The notes under the pieces: model-generated | The model's input: the letters and a program-made list of their open reading frames with translations, nothing else | What the model was told of the DNA's origin: nothing | Database searches by the model: none | NCBI GenBank assembly: GCA_937995345.1 | Contig: CALKKS010000008.1 | Span: 62,001-126,000 of the forward strand | Direction: 5' to 3' | Length of the DNA stretch: 64,000 nucleotides | Source of the DNA: an uncultured Collinsella sp. | GTDB lineage: Bacteria > Actinomycetota > Coriobacteriia > Coriobacteriales > Coriobacteriaceae | Part shown: in pieces, positions 34,668 through 43,041 of the stretch | Layout: every line of letters begins with the position of its first letter | How positions within the stretch are numbered: position 1 is the stretch's first letter | Position numbers and translations under genes: made by a program

Positions 34668-34818
34668 ACTGATCTCCTTTTTGCGTGGATGCTTTAACGA
34701 GACAAAGTATGAGGGCTCAAATAGCCATCGTAAAATATGAGTTATTTTCTGTTTGCCATAGGGAATGACTATACCAATACGCACCGCTAAGCATTATGCG
34801 TACGGCAGACATAACAAA

Positions 34819-35715
34819 CTAGATGTGCTGACGAATCGCTTCGATATAGGCCTGCCCGTAGCGCGTAAGTGTCGTGTTCTTGCGCGTGATGATGCCGATC
34901 TCCATGTACTCGTCTACATCGAGCGGAATCGAGATGATGCCGGGACCGTTGAGTTCGTGGCTGATCACGCCCGAACACACCGTGTAGCCGTTGAGGCCCA
35001 TGGCCAGATTGAACAACGTCGCACGGTCACGCACACGAATATTCTTGCGGCGCTCAAAGGTCGAGGTCAGTTCCTCAGAATAATAAAACGAGTTATAGCT
35101 GCCCTGCTCGTAGGACAGGAACGGGTAGTCCTCGAGATCTTCGAGCGTCACGCTGGCGTGGTCCGCCAGTGGATGGTCGGCGCATACAAAGACATGCGGC
35201 GTGGCGCAGAAGAGCCCTTCGAACACGAGCTCGTTGGCGGCGAGCATGCGCTCGATGACCTCGCGATTTTGCTCCGACAGATACAGGATGCCGAGCTCAC
35301 TTTTCATATGCGCGACGTCCTCGATAATCTCGTGAGTCTGTTCCTCGCGCAGGGTAAAGTCGTAGCGCGCGGCATCGAACTCGCGGATCACGTCGACAAA
35401 CGCGTTGACGGCAAAGGAATAATGCTGGCAGCTCACACTAAAGTGCGGCACCTGCTCGGACGCGCCCTTGTACTTGCCCTCGAGCAGGTCGGCCTGGTCG
35501 AGCACCTGGCGTGCGTAGCCCAAGAAGGTCTCGCCCTCCTCGGACACAATGACGCCCTTGTTGGTGCGCTCAAAGATATGCACACCCATCTCGTTTTCGA
35601 GATCGCGGATCGATGCGGTGATCGAAGGCTGCGACACAAAGAGTCGGCGCGAGGCCTCGGTGATGCTGCCGCATTCGGCAACTTTGACGACATATCTGAG
35701 CTGCTGAAGCTTCAT
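34819..35715 (-). CDS. LysR-family transcriptional regulator
   Basis: This 298-residue LysR protein has an N-terminal HTH at residues about 15-45 (GSITEASRRLFVSQPSITASIRDLE) and a C-terminal effector domain. GGGAGGG precedes ATG 35715; the longer open frame would overlap the HAD gene. It lies 10 bp behind the HAD phosphatase gene and 151 bp ahead of the MetE-like gene, all on the minus strand, so a role in methionine or sulfur metabolism is likely but not shown. Confidence 0.85.
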   Translation of the reverse strand: MKLQQLRYVVKVAECGSITEASRRLFVSQPSITASIRDLENEMGVHIFERTNKGVIVSEEGETFLGYARQVLDQADLLEGKYKGASEQVPHFSVSCQHYSFAVNAFVDVIREFDAARYDFTLREEQTHEIIEDVAHMKSELGILYLSEQNREVIERMLAANELVFEGLFCATPHVFVCADHPLADHASVTLEDLEDYPFLSYEQGSYNSFYYSEELTSTFERRKNIRVRDRATLFNLAMGLNGYTVCSGVISHELNGPGIISIPLDVDEYMEIGIITRKNTTLTRYGQAYIEAIRQHI

Positions 35716-35725
35716 AGCGCCCTCC

Positions 35726-36634
35726 CTAGACGTTCGTGACGTCGAAACCCGTCGCATCCATCTGACGCATAAACGGCGGCATCTCCCCCGTCGCGGCGCA
35801 GGCGGCAATCTGATGCAGAGCCCCGGCAACCGCATCGTCTGCCGCAGCGCCGATATGCCAGCGCGCGGCAGCCGTGACGGCCTCGTTGGCATTGGCGACT
35901 GCAACGGAGTTGGGAACGGCATCGATCATGGGCAGATCGTTATCGGAATCGCCAAATACGGCCACCTCGTCGAGCGTCAGGTCCAAAGCGCGCGCAAGCT
36001 CCAGCGCGGCGCAACCCTTGTCCCAACCTGCTGGAAGGATATCGAACAGGCGCACACGATTGTTGGGAAACACGAGTGAGAGTTCCGGCACCTCGGCGGC
36101 AACGCGCTCGCGTAGCTCCGCGAGCTCCTCACGCGAACGGGCACTCCAGATATTCGCCTTGTATACCGGGACATCATCGACGACAGGGCGGCACGGAGCC
36201 TCTTCGCCTTTGAGCCACGCATTTCCGCCCGACTCCATGGCGCGACGCACGCGCTCGGGGTCGCTCGTCACGCAATAGGCATCGTTATCCCAAAAGTCGT
36301 CACCCAGGCTGTAGACCTTTAGATAGGTATCATCGGTCTCTTGCTCGAGGTAATTGGCCAGACGCATCAGGGCATCGTTGTCGGTCGTGCGCGAAGCGAC
36401 CGCCTGACCGTCGACAAACATGACCTGGCCGTTGCAGAACGCACCGGTCGAAAAGCACTCGGAGCGATTGCGGAACATCCAGCCCATCGCGGACGGCTGA
36501 CGGCCCGAAACCGGGCCAAAGTGCAGGCCTGCCGCCTGCATGGCATGAATGCCCTCGATAGCATAGTCACTGGCGCCGTCTTGCCCAGCCGGAATCAGCG
36601 TATCGTCCATATCGGTCAGCACAAGTTTGATCAT
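35726..36634 (-). CDS. Cof-type HAD-family hydrolase
   Basis: This 302-residue HAD phosphatase of the Cof/class IIB type has the nucleophile motif DMDDT at residues 8-12, motif II in GPVSGR, a Lys in the cap junction (GWDKGCA) and the metal-binding GDSDNDLPMI. It would dephosphorylate small metabolites such as sugar phosphates or vitamin phosphates. GGGGGA precedes ATG 36634. It is probably the first gene of an operon with the LysR regulator. A 29-bp inverted repeat lies just upstream, between it and the divergent thiamine operon. Confidence 0.85.
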   Translation of the reverse strand: MIKLVLTDMDDTLIPAGQDGASDYAIEGIHAMQAAGLHFGPVSGRQPSAMGWMFRNRSECFSTGAFCNGQVMFVDGQAVASRTTDNDALMRLANYLEQETDDTYLKVYSLGDDFWDNDAYCVTSDPERVRRAMESGGNAWLKGEEAPCRPVVDDVPVYKANIWSARSREELAELRERVAAEVPELSLVFPNNRVRLFDILPAGWDKGCAALELARALDLTLDEVAVFGDSDNDLPMIDAVPNSVAVANANEAVTAAARWHIGAAADDAVAGALHQIAACAATGEMPPFMRQMDATGFDVTNV

Positions 36635-36672
36635 AGGGTCCCCCAGTCATTTTCACCGTAACCATTGTAACG

Positions 36673-36774
36673 ACCTGCCAAAAAGGGACAGGTTTATTTT
36701 GACAGGTTTTATCTGGGAAAACGCATCGTCCCCGTTGGCACCTACCAAAATAAACCTGTCCCTTTTTGGCAGGT
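36673..36774. repeat. 29-bp inverted repeat (CAAAATAAACCTGTCCC family)
   Basis: The left arm 36673-36701 and right arm 36746-36774 are perfect inverse copies of 29 bp. They contain ACCTGCCAAAAAGGGACAGG, with a 44-bp centre. One half is repeated at 16085-16133. It lies between divergent transcription units, directly before the TPP riboswitch region. The GGGACAGG core is similar to that of the other GGGACAG palindromes in the window. Confidence 0.8.
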
Positions 36775-36799
36775 GCGCTAGTATAGGGAACAACAGATT

Positions 36800-36896
36800 C
36801 GATGCGGGAGTGCCGGCGGTGCAAACCACAAGGCTGAGAGGGCATGGGGCCCAATCCTTTGAACCTGTCAGTTAATGCTGGCGTAGGGAGCATGCC
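36800..36896 (+). ncRNA. TPP riboswitch (THI element)
   Basis: Canonical blocks occur in order: CGGGAGTGCC, then GGCTGAGAGGG, CCTTTGAACCTGTCAG, GTTAATGCTGGCGTAGGGA and the closing GCATGCC. These form the pyrimidine-sensing CUGAGA arm and the pyrophosphate arm of the thiamine pyrophosphate aptamer. The aptamer ends about 60 bp before the thiM start. Control is most likely translational or by a short downstream switch, because AAGGAGG follows closely. Confidence 0.95.
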
Positions 36897-36957
36897 GCCT
36901 TTACAGGGGAGCTGTCTATGCACAGCGCCCCTTTTCTATGCCAAGGAGGCATGTGCA

Positions 36958-37797
36958 GTGATTGATTCGGAACAGCTTAAGCAAAATGTGGTCAAGGCCG
37001 TGGAGGAGATTCGCGCCACCAATCCGATGGCCGGCTCCATCACCAACACGGTGACGATCGACTTTGTCGCCAACGCACAGCTCGCCGTGGGCGGTTCGGC
37101 CGCCATGGTCTATCTGCCAGACGAGGGCGAGGCACTCGTTGCCGGCGGCGGCGCCATCTATCTCAATATGGGCACGCTCTTCCCCATCTACGAGCAGACG
37201 ATCCCCCGCGCGGCCAAGGCGGCACACGACGCCGGCAAGCCCTGGGTGCTCGATCCGGTGGGTCTGGGCATCGGTAGCCTGCGCACCCAGCTGGTAAACG
37301 AGCTCAAGCAGTACAAGCCCGCCATCGTGCGCGGCAACGCCTCCGAGATTATCGCGCTCGCCGGCCTGTGGGGTCTTGAGGGCGAGGCGGCCGATCTGAG
37401 CCGCGTACGCGGTGTCGACACCACCGACACGGTCGACGCCGCCCGTGATGCCGCCGTGGCGCTCGCCCGCTACACTGGCGGCGCTGTGGTGGTCTCGGGC
37501 GAAGTCGACCTGATTACCGACGGCACGACCGTAGCCAAATCCCACGGCGGCAGCCCGCTCATGTCCAAGATCACCGGCTGCGGCTGCTCGCAGGGCGGCG
37601 TGCTGGCCGTGTACGCCTGCGCTGCCGACCCGTTTACGGCAGCCATCTGCGGCACCGCCGTCTACAACGTCGCCGGCACGCGTGCCGCCGCTGTCGCCGA
37701 TGCCCCGGCAAGCTTTAAGGTCGCCTTTATCGACGAGCTCTACCGCGCAACCGCCCAGGATATTGCCGATAACCAACTCGAACTCGAGGAGGCATAA
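36958..37797 (+). CDS. thiM: Hydroxyethylthiazole kinase ThiM
   Basis: This 279-residue ribokinase-like enzyme phosphorylates 4-methyl-5-(2-hydroxyethyl)thiazole for thiamine salvage. The family landmarks are NTVTIDFVANAQLAVGGSAAM, PWVLDPVGLG, IVRGNASEI, VVVSGEVDLI and the catalytic GCGCSQGG (ATP anion hole and Cys). GTG 36958 is preceded by AAGGAGG; an ATG at 36951 is out of frame and the longer frame would start inside the riboswitch. First gene of a TPP-controlled operon. Confidence 0.95.
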   Translation: MIDSEQLKQNVVKAVEEIRATNPMAGSITNTVTIDFVANAQLAVGGSAAMVYLPDEGEALVAGGGAIYLNMGTLFPIYEQTIPRAAKAAHDAGKPWVLDPVGLGIGSLRTQLVNELKQYKPAIVRGNASEIIALAGLWGLEGEAADLSRVRGVDTTDTVDAARDAAVALARYTGGAVVVSGEVDLITDGTTVAKSHGGSPLMSKITGCGCSQGGVLAVYACAADPFTAAICGTAVYNVAGTRAAAVADAPASFKVAFIDELYRATAQDIADNQLELEEA

Positions 37798-37800
37798 GCC

Positions 37801-38142
37801 ATGTCCGAATCCACAACCAGCGCCGGCATGAACACACTCGTCGCCGTGGCCATCGCCCCGTGCGGCACCGGCGATGAGCTGTCCGCCGAGGTCGCCGAGG
37901 TCGTGCGCGTCATTCGCGAGAGCGGCCTTCCCAACCGCACCACCTCGATGTTCACCGAGATTGAGGGCGACTGGGACGAGGTCATGCAGGTCGTGCGCGA
38001 CGCGACCTTTGTGTTAGCGAGCAGGGGCATCCGCACCGAAGTCGTGCTCAAAGCCGATATTCGACCCGGATTTACCGACACCATGACCGGCAAACTCGAG
38101 CGCATGGAAGCACAGATCAAGAAACAGGGGGAAGCACGATGA
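37801..38142 (+). CDS. MTH1187/YkoF-type thiamine-binding protein
   Basis: This 113-residue ferredoxin-fold protein of the DUF77/MTH1187 family binds thiamine or hydroxymethylpyrimidine derivatives. It shows VAVAIAPCGTGDELSAEVAEV near the start and the TTSMFTEIEGDWDEVMQVV core. It is translated 3 bp after thiM and overlaps thiE by ATGA (38139-38142), so translational coupling is likely. The context under a TPP riboswitch fits a carrier or sequestering role; it is not an enzyme by sequence. Confidence 0.85.
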   Translation: MSESTTSAGMNTLVAVAIAPCGTGDELSAEVAEVVRVIRESGLPNRTTSMFTEIEGDWDEVMQVVRDATFVLASRGIRTEVVLKADIRPGFTDTMTGKLERMEAQIKKQGEAR

Positions 38143-38834
38143 GCGTCCGCGACAACCTTGATATCTCGGCCTATCTGGTACTCGGCCCCGAAAACACGCT
38201 CGGGCGCCCCGTGGGCGATGTAGTGGCCCAGGCACTCGACGCCGGCTTTACCTGCATCCAGGTGCGCTCCAAGGTGGCAAGTGCCCGCGAGATCATCGCG
38301 CTGACGGACGATGCCGCGCAGGCTATCGCCCGTGCGGGCAAGACCGGTCAGGTCGCGCTGCTCATCGACGACCGCCTGGATTGCGTGCTTGCCGCGCGCG
38401 AACAGGGCATTGCCGTCGACGGCGTGCACGTGGGCCAGAGCGACATCCCCGTCGAGGTCTGCCGCAAGCTGCTGGGCCCCGACGCCATCGTGGGCCTCTC
38501 GGCCCGTTGCGAGGAGATGCTCGAGTACGTCAAAACTGCCGACATGAGCCTGGTCGATTACCTGGGAGTGGGGCCGCTCCACGAGACCGAGACCAAGCGC
38601 GATTGCGGACGCGCGGCCGACGGCTCCATCATCACCAAGAGCTTTGAGGACCTGGCCGCACTCCACGCGGCAAGCCCCGTGCCCATCGTGGTGGGCGGCG
38701 GCGTCAAGACGGCCGACCTGCCGCAGCTCAAGGCCACCGGCGTCGACGGCTTCTTTGTGGTGAGCGCCGTCTGCAGCGCCGATGACCCCCACGCCGCAGC
38801 CAAGGAGCTCGTCGACACCTGGCAGCAGGCATAA
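38139..38834 (+). CDS. thiE: Thiamine-phosphate synthase ThiE
   Basis: This 231-residue TIM-barrel enzyme condenses the thiazole phosphate with HMP pyrophosphate. It contains CIQVRSK, LLIDDRLDCVLA, DGVHVGQSDIP, VGLSARC, DYLGVGPLHET and the phosphate-binding VGGGVK. GGGGGAA precedes ATG 38139, which overlaps the previous stop. No thiD is in the window, so HMP kinase must come from elsewhere. Two hairpin repeats follow about 45 bp downstream. Confidence 0.93.
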   Translation: MSVRDNLDISAYLVLGPENTLGRPVGDVVAQALDAGFTCIQVRSKVASAREIIALTDDAAQAIARAGKTGQVALLIDDRLDCVLAAREQGIAVDGVHVGQSDIPVEVCRKLLGPDAIVGLSARCEEMLEYVKTADMSLVDYLGVGPLHETETKRDCGRAADGSIITKSFEDLAALHAASPVPIVVGGGVKTADLPQLKATGVDGFFVVSAVCSADDPHAAAKELVDTWQQA

Positions 38835-38878
38835 GCATAAGCCGAGCAGCTGCTCCGTGGCCTCATATCTTCAGCAAT

Positions 38879-38988
38879 GGAAAGCGCATCCCAGTTTGGA
38901 CGTCCATTCCGGGATGCGCTTTCCGTATAGAGGACCAGCGGGAAACTGTGTCCCAGTCTGAGCGCAAATTCTGGGATGCCGTTTCCGC
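38879..38988. repeat. Two tandem related hairpins downstream of thiE
   Basis: Hairpin 1 pairs GGAAAGCGCATCCC (38879) with GGGATGCGCTTTCC (38910). Hairpin 2 pairs GGGAAACTGTGTCCCAG (about 38940) with CTGGGATGCCGTTTCC (38971). The arms of the two hairpins are diverged versions of each other (GGAAA...TCCCAG). There is no T tract. The stretch lies between convergent thiE and the patatin gene and looks REP-like. Confidence 0.7.
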
Positions 38989-39005
38989 CGAGCCCGCCGC
39001 AGCCC

Positions 39006-39875
39006 TTACCCCGCCAGATACGCTTCCAGCGCGGGCAACGTCGCTTCCGCATCGCGGCGGCCTATCTGGTAGATGCGTTCGAGCTCATCGGGCTCGCGGC
39101 ACAGCGACGGCACCTTTACCGATTCGCTCGGCCGCACCACAAAGACCTCGCCGGCGGCCTCGCGACGTGCCAGGTCATCGAGCGTAGCATTGTAGACCTC
39201 ATGCCGATGCTCAAGCGCTGCGACAAACGCCGGATAGTGACGGAACACACGACGCAGCATGGGCATCACGCTGTTGGGCTGCTTTACAAAGCCCGCCGGC
39301 TGCGTCAGCACCACCACGTTGCGGTCATACCCCTGCGCAAACAGCCAAGCACTGGGAATGGAATCGGCCACGCCGCCATCCAGATATTTATGCCCGTCAA
39401 TAGCGACAGGACGCGTTGCCACGGGAATAGCAGACGACGCCCGGATCCACTCGATATCGCGCTCGTCACCATACGGCAAATCGTGATAGACCGCCTCGCC
39501 CGTCTCGATATCGGTACACACGCACGTAAACCGCATGGGGCAGGCGCGATATGTCTCCAGGTCGATGGGATCGCGCTCGATGGGCACCTCGTGATAGGCA
39601 AAATCGGCATTGAACATGTCCCCTGTTCGCAACCAGCTCGTTACACTCGCATAGCGCTTATCGGCACAATAGGCTTTGTTGTAGCGAATGGCGCGGCCGA
39701 TCTGCCGCGATTTAAAGTTGTAGCCAAACGCCGCGCCCGCCGAAACGCCTACCATATGGTCGCAGGTCAAACCGTGTTCCATCCAAACGTCGAGCACGCC
39801 CGCCGTATACATACCGCGGTAGCCGCCTCCCTCGAGCGCAAGCCCCACCGTGCACGTCGTATTCGGCTGTGCCAT
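39006..39875 (-). CDS. Patatin-like phospholipase
   Basis: This 289-residue patatin-family hydrolase has the oxyanion loop GGGYRGMY, the nucleophile serine in GVSAGA (near residue 44) and the Asp of the catalytic dyad in DGGVAD. It is likely a cytosolic or membrane-associated lipid acyl hydrolase; the substrate is unknown. GGAG lies 9 bases before ATG 39875, while the longer frame is unsupported. It resembles the RssA/YjjU-type bacterial patatins of similar length. Confidence 0.85.
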   Translation of the reverse strand: MAQPNTTCTVGLALEGGGYRGMYTAGVLDVWMEHGLTCDHMVGVSAGAAFGYNFKSRQIGRAIRYNKAYCADKRYASVTSWLRTGDMFNADFAYHEVPIERDPIDLETYRACPMRFTCVCTDIETGEAVYHDLPYGDERDIEWIRASSAIPVATRPVAIDGHKYLDGGVADSIPSAWLFAQGYDRNVVVLTQPAGFVKQPNSVMPMLRRVFRHYPAFVAALEHRHEVYNATLDDLARREAAGEVFVVRPSESVKVPSLCREPDELERIYQIGRRDAEATLPALEAYLAG

Positions 39876-39989
39876 GCGACCATCTCCGTTCCTGCGTTTT
39901 AAAACGGGACAAGTATACCCGTCAACATATATCGTCTCAGTCGCATTTTCATCGAACATCGCATCGTCGTGTTACCGCTTGGCAAATAA

Positions 39990-40022
39990 TTGTCACCCAT
40001 AGTATGGGCACCCCTATATAAT
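39990..40022 (+). promoter_or_regulatory. Candidate promoter with internal palindrome upstream of the GGDEF/EAL gene
   Basis: TTGTCA (39990) and TATAAT (40017) flank a perfect palindrome CCCATA-G-TATGGG (39997-40009). The spacing of 21 bp is longer than optimal, so this may be an activator-dependent promoter or a coincidence. The 324-bp geneless stretch 39876-40199 would then contain about 165 bp of leader in which I see no known riboswitch. Confidence 0.35.
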
Positions 40023-40199
40023 TTTGTACTGTTGTTTATACTACTCAGCAGTTATCAACAGCGAACATTAGCCGGCAAAGTAACCCAACAACGCAGCAAG
40101 GCGGAGGCCTGGATACACGCAATGCGCTGAGCAACGACGCGTGTACACAACGAGCTCGCCCGACGCAATCCGCCCCGACCTCAGAAAGCCGCTTAGAAC

Positions 40200-42917
40200 A
40201 TGGATACTGTCAGCAATTACACCGAAACGCTCGAAAAGACCATCCGTGACCTTCTCGAGCGTCAGAATGATCTGATTAGGACCGCCTTTACCGACCAGCT
40301 CACCGGTCTTGGCAACCGCGGCGGTTTTACCAAGTCTCTCGAAGAGATCTGGGGGCAGGGCACGCCGGTCACTATGGCGTTTATCGATATCGATAACCTT
40401 AAGCACTGCAACGATGTCTTTGGGCACGACGAGGGTAACCGCTACATCATGCAGGTGAGCCTGTACCTTAAGCTCTACATCAAGGTTGGCGAGGCGGCGT
40501 TTCGCCTGGGTGGCGACGAGTTTGCCGTGCTCTCCACCATCTCGACCGAGGATGACCTTGCCGAGCGCCTGGAGCATTGCCGCTCGGTGCTCCTCAAAAA
40601 CAACGACGCCGAGATGCCCCATTCGTTTAGCTATGGCGTGTCGCATGCCAATCCCAAACTGGGCGAAGCCCAAAACCGCATGACGAAGGACGCCGACCAT
40701 CGCATGTATGACTACAAGCTGCGCAATGCCATACATCTCGATCGCCGCAACATCAGTCAAGTCCACGCAGATGACTTTGAGATTAATGACCGCGTCTTTG
40801 ACGCTATTTCGATGCTCGATGAGGGACGCTACTTCTTTATCGAAAACCTTGATAAGAACCGCACGCTCTGGTCGCAGGGGGCGCTGCGCGATTTTGGGCT
40901 TCCCTCGGAGCACATCGATGACTGCCGCAGTTACTGGAAGACGCGCGTGCACCCCGATGACCTCGAAGCATATACCCAAGACATCTACCAGGTCTTTTAT
41001 GGCTCTAAACGCTATCGCGTTATGCAATATCGCGTACGCAACGCCGAAGGCGATTACGTGCTTTGTCGCGTTCGGGGCTATCGCATCGACGGAAACGGAA
41101 ATACGCCCTCGCTCTATGTCGGCGAGCTCGTTAACCACTCCCTCGTTGAAACGGTCGATCCCGCCACGGGACTCGGCACCCAACGCATGCTGGTCAACGC
41201 CATCGACGGCTGCCGTCGCGATAACCATCAGACGGGCCTGATCGCCGTGCGCGTTCGCGGTACGACGCAGCTCAATGAGCACTATGGGGCTGACGCCGTT
41301 GACGCTATGCTCTCCGAATATGCTGGTCGTATGCTCTCGCTCACCCGCGGCAGAAGCCGTGTGTTCCGCTCGCGCAGCGTACAGTTTGTCGTACTTACCG
41401 ATGGTCTGGACCGCGACGCCTTCGATTGCCTCGCACGCGATTTGGAGCGCGTCATCTCGGCCCCCGTCCAAATTGCCGACGATACCATTACCCCTACCTG
41501 CCTGGTTGTTCCCGTCTATTACGAACGCCTGGTCAACCAAGCACCGGCCGTCTTGGACGAACTCGATCGTCGATTACGCGCCATCAACGGGCCGTTTCAG
41601 AACAAGAGCCTCTCCATACCCGAAATCGACCGCAAGGGCGCTGTTGCCGAGCGCATTGACCCGCTCACCGGCCTCTACCGCCCCAGTGAGTTTATGCTGC
41701 GCGCCAATGCCTTCTTGGCAACAGTGCGCGACGGCGCCTGGTGCATCGCCACGGTCGACATGGGACACATGCGCCTCTTTAACGAATGGCACGGGCAGGC
41801 CGAAGGCGACCGCGTGCTTGCAGATGTGGGAACAGTGCTCAAGGACATCGAAAATGCAGGGCTTGGCGTTGCGGGCTACTGGGGTCAGGACGACTTTTGT
41901 ATCCTCGCTCCCTTTGAACACGATGCCATACATCGAATTTACGCTCGCGTGCGCGAGGCAGTCGCCAAGCATGATGACGGTGTGGGCTTTTGGCCATCCA
42001 TGGGCGTATATCCCATCGACCACCGTGAGCAGATCACCATCGACGCACAGGCAAAGGCCATGTACGCCAACCGTCGCGCCAAAAACGACTTTAAGGACCG
42101 CATCGCCGTCTTTAGCCCCGAGGAATACAAGCGCGAGGTTGCGTTTCACCGCACCCTCACCGAGTTCCAGTATGCGCTCTCAAACGACCGCATCACCTAC
42201 TACCTGCAGCCACTGGTTGATATGGAAACCGGCGAGATTATTGGCGCCGAGGCGCTCACACGCTGGATCGACAAAGATGGATCGTTAATTCCGCCCGCGT
42301 CCTTTATCCCGGCGCTCGAGGAAAGCGGCTTTGTGGTGACGCTCGACAAGTACATTTGGCAGGGCGTCGCCTCGTGGCTGCGCAAGCGCATCGACCAGGG
42401 GCTTCGCGTAATTCCGATTTCCCTTAACGTGTCGCGTGTCGACATCCTCGCCTGCGATGTCGCCGAACATATGGGGGCGCTCGCCGCCCAATACAACCTT
42501 CCGCCCGAGCTCATGCGTATCGAGATCACCGAAACCGCCTATACCGGAGAATCCGAGGCGGTGGACAAGCTGACGGCAGACCTGCATAATCAGGGCTTTT
42601 CGACCTATATGGACGACTTTGGCACCGGCCAGTCCACGCTCGCAATGCTCAAGAACGTCAACGTCGATGTTATCAAGCTCGACCGCACCTTTTTGCCTGA
42701 TGGGAAAACCGACAACCGGAGCTCCCAGATCGTGTCGTCTATGCTCGAGATGGCGCAATCGTTGCACCTGCCCGTTGTGGTCGAAGGCATCGAGACAAAT
42801 GAGCAGGCACAGCTGCTGCGCCAGATGGGCGCCCGCTACGCACAAGGGTTCCTCTACCACCGCCCCATGCCGGCGAAGGATTTTGAGGCATTGCTCGATA
42901 CTGCCGACAACAACTAA
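40200..42917 (+). CDS. Multidomain GGDEF-PAS-GGDEF-like-EAL cyclic-di-GMP protein
   Basis: This 905-residue soluble protein has an active-looking GGDEF at residues 104-108 (RLGGDEF, no RxxD inhibitory site) and a PAS/PAC-like region at about 195-325. Two degenerate GGDEF-like domains follow (about 325-470 and 485-640; the second reads GQDDF). A C-terminal EAL phosphodiesterase domain begins with EAL at 683-685 and includes DDFGTG near 804. It can potentially make and degrade c-di-GMP. No membrane segment is visible, so signals must be internal. The ATG at 40200 has only a weak ribosome site. A shorter paralogue follows. Confidence 0.85.
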   Translation: MDTVSNYTETLEKTIRDLLERQNDLIRTAFTDQLTGLGNRGGFTKSLEEIWGQGTPVTMAFIDIDNLKHCNDVFGHDEGNRYIMQVSLYLKLYIKVGEAAFRLGGDEFAVLSTISTEDDLAERLEHCRSVLLKNNDAEMPHSFSYGVSHANPKLGEAQNRMTKDADHRMYDYKLRNAIHLDRRNISQVHADDFEINDRVFDAISMLDEGRYFFIENLDKNRTLWSQGALRDFGLPSEHIDDCRSYWKTRVHPDDLEAYTQDIYQVFYGSKRYRVMQYRVRNAEGDYVLCRVRGYRIDGNGNTPSLYVGELVNHSLVETVDPATGLGTQRMLVNAIDGCRRDNHQTGLIAVRVRGTTQLNEHYGADAVDAMLSEYAGRMLSLTRGRSRVFRSRSVQFVVLTDGLDRDAFDCLARDLERVISAPVQIADDTITPTCLVVPVYYERLVNQAPAVLDELDRRLRAINGPFQNKSLSIPEIDRKGAVAERIDPLTGLYRPSEFMLRANAFLATVRDGAWCIATVDMGHMRLFNEWHGQAEGDRVLADVGTVLKDIENAGLGVAGYWGQDDFCILAPFEHDAIHRIYARVREAVAKHDDGVGFWPSMGVYPIDHREQITIDAQAKAMYANRRAKNDFKDRIAVFSPEEYKREVAFHRTLTEFQYALSNDRITYYLQPLVDMETGEIIGAEALTRWIDKDGSLIPPASFIPALEESGFVVTLDKYIWQGVASWLRKRIDQGLRVIPISLNVSRVDILACDVAEHMGALAAQYNLPPELMRIEITETAYTGESEAVDKLTADLHNQGFSTYMDDFGTGQSTLAMLKNVNVDVIKLDRTFLPDGKTDNRSSQIVSSMLEMAQSLHLPVVVEGIETNEQAQLLRQMGARYAQGFLYHRPMPAKDFEALLDTADNN

Positions 42918-43041
42918 TACGCTCGCGCGCAAACGCCACCGTCGAGGGAGCGTTTGTTCCCATGAGCTAACTAATACCCCAATCTAAACCGAATTGGGAG
43001 TAAGATACAAACCATTGTTCCATCCAAGGAGGCCATCCATC

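Noticed and set aside
34668..34818. SAM or cobalamin riboswitch before the MetE-like gene
   Set aside because: The 150-bp spacer lacks the conserved blocks of either class; LysR control is the simpler explanation.
40060..40150. Possible c-di-GMP (GEMM) riboswitch before the GGDEF/EAL gene
   Set aside because: GGCAAA and ACGCA occur in the right order, but the hairpin that must lie between them and the GNRA tetraloop are missing, so the aptamer cannot form.
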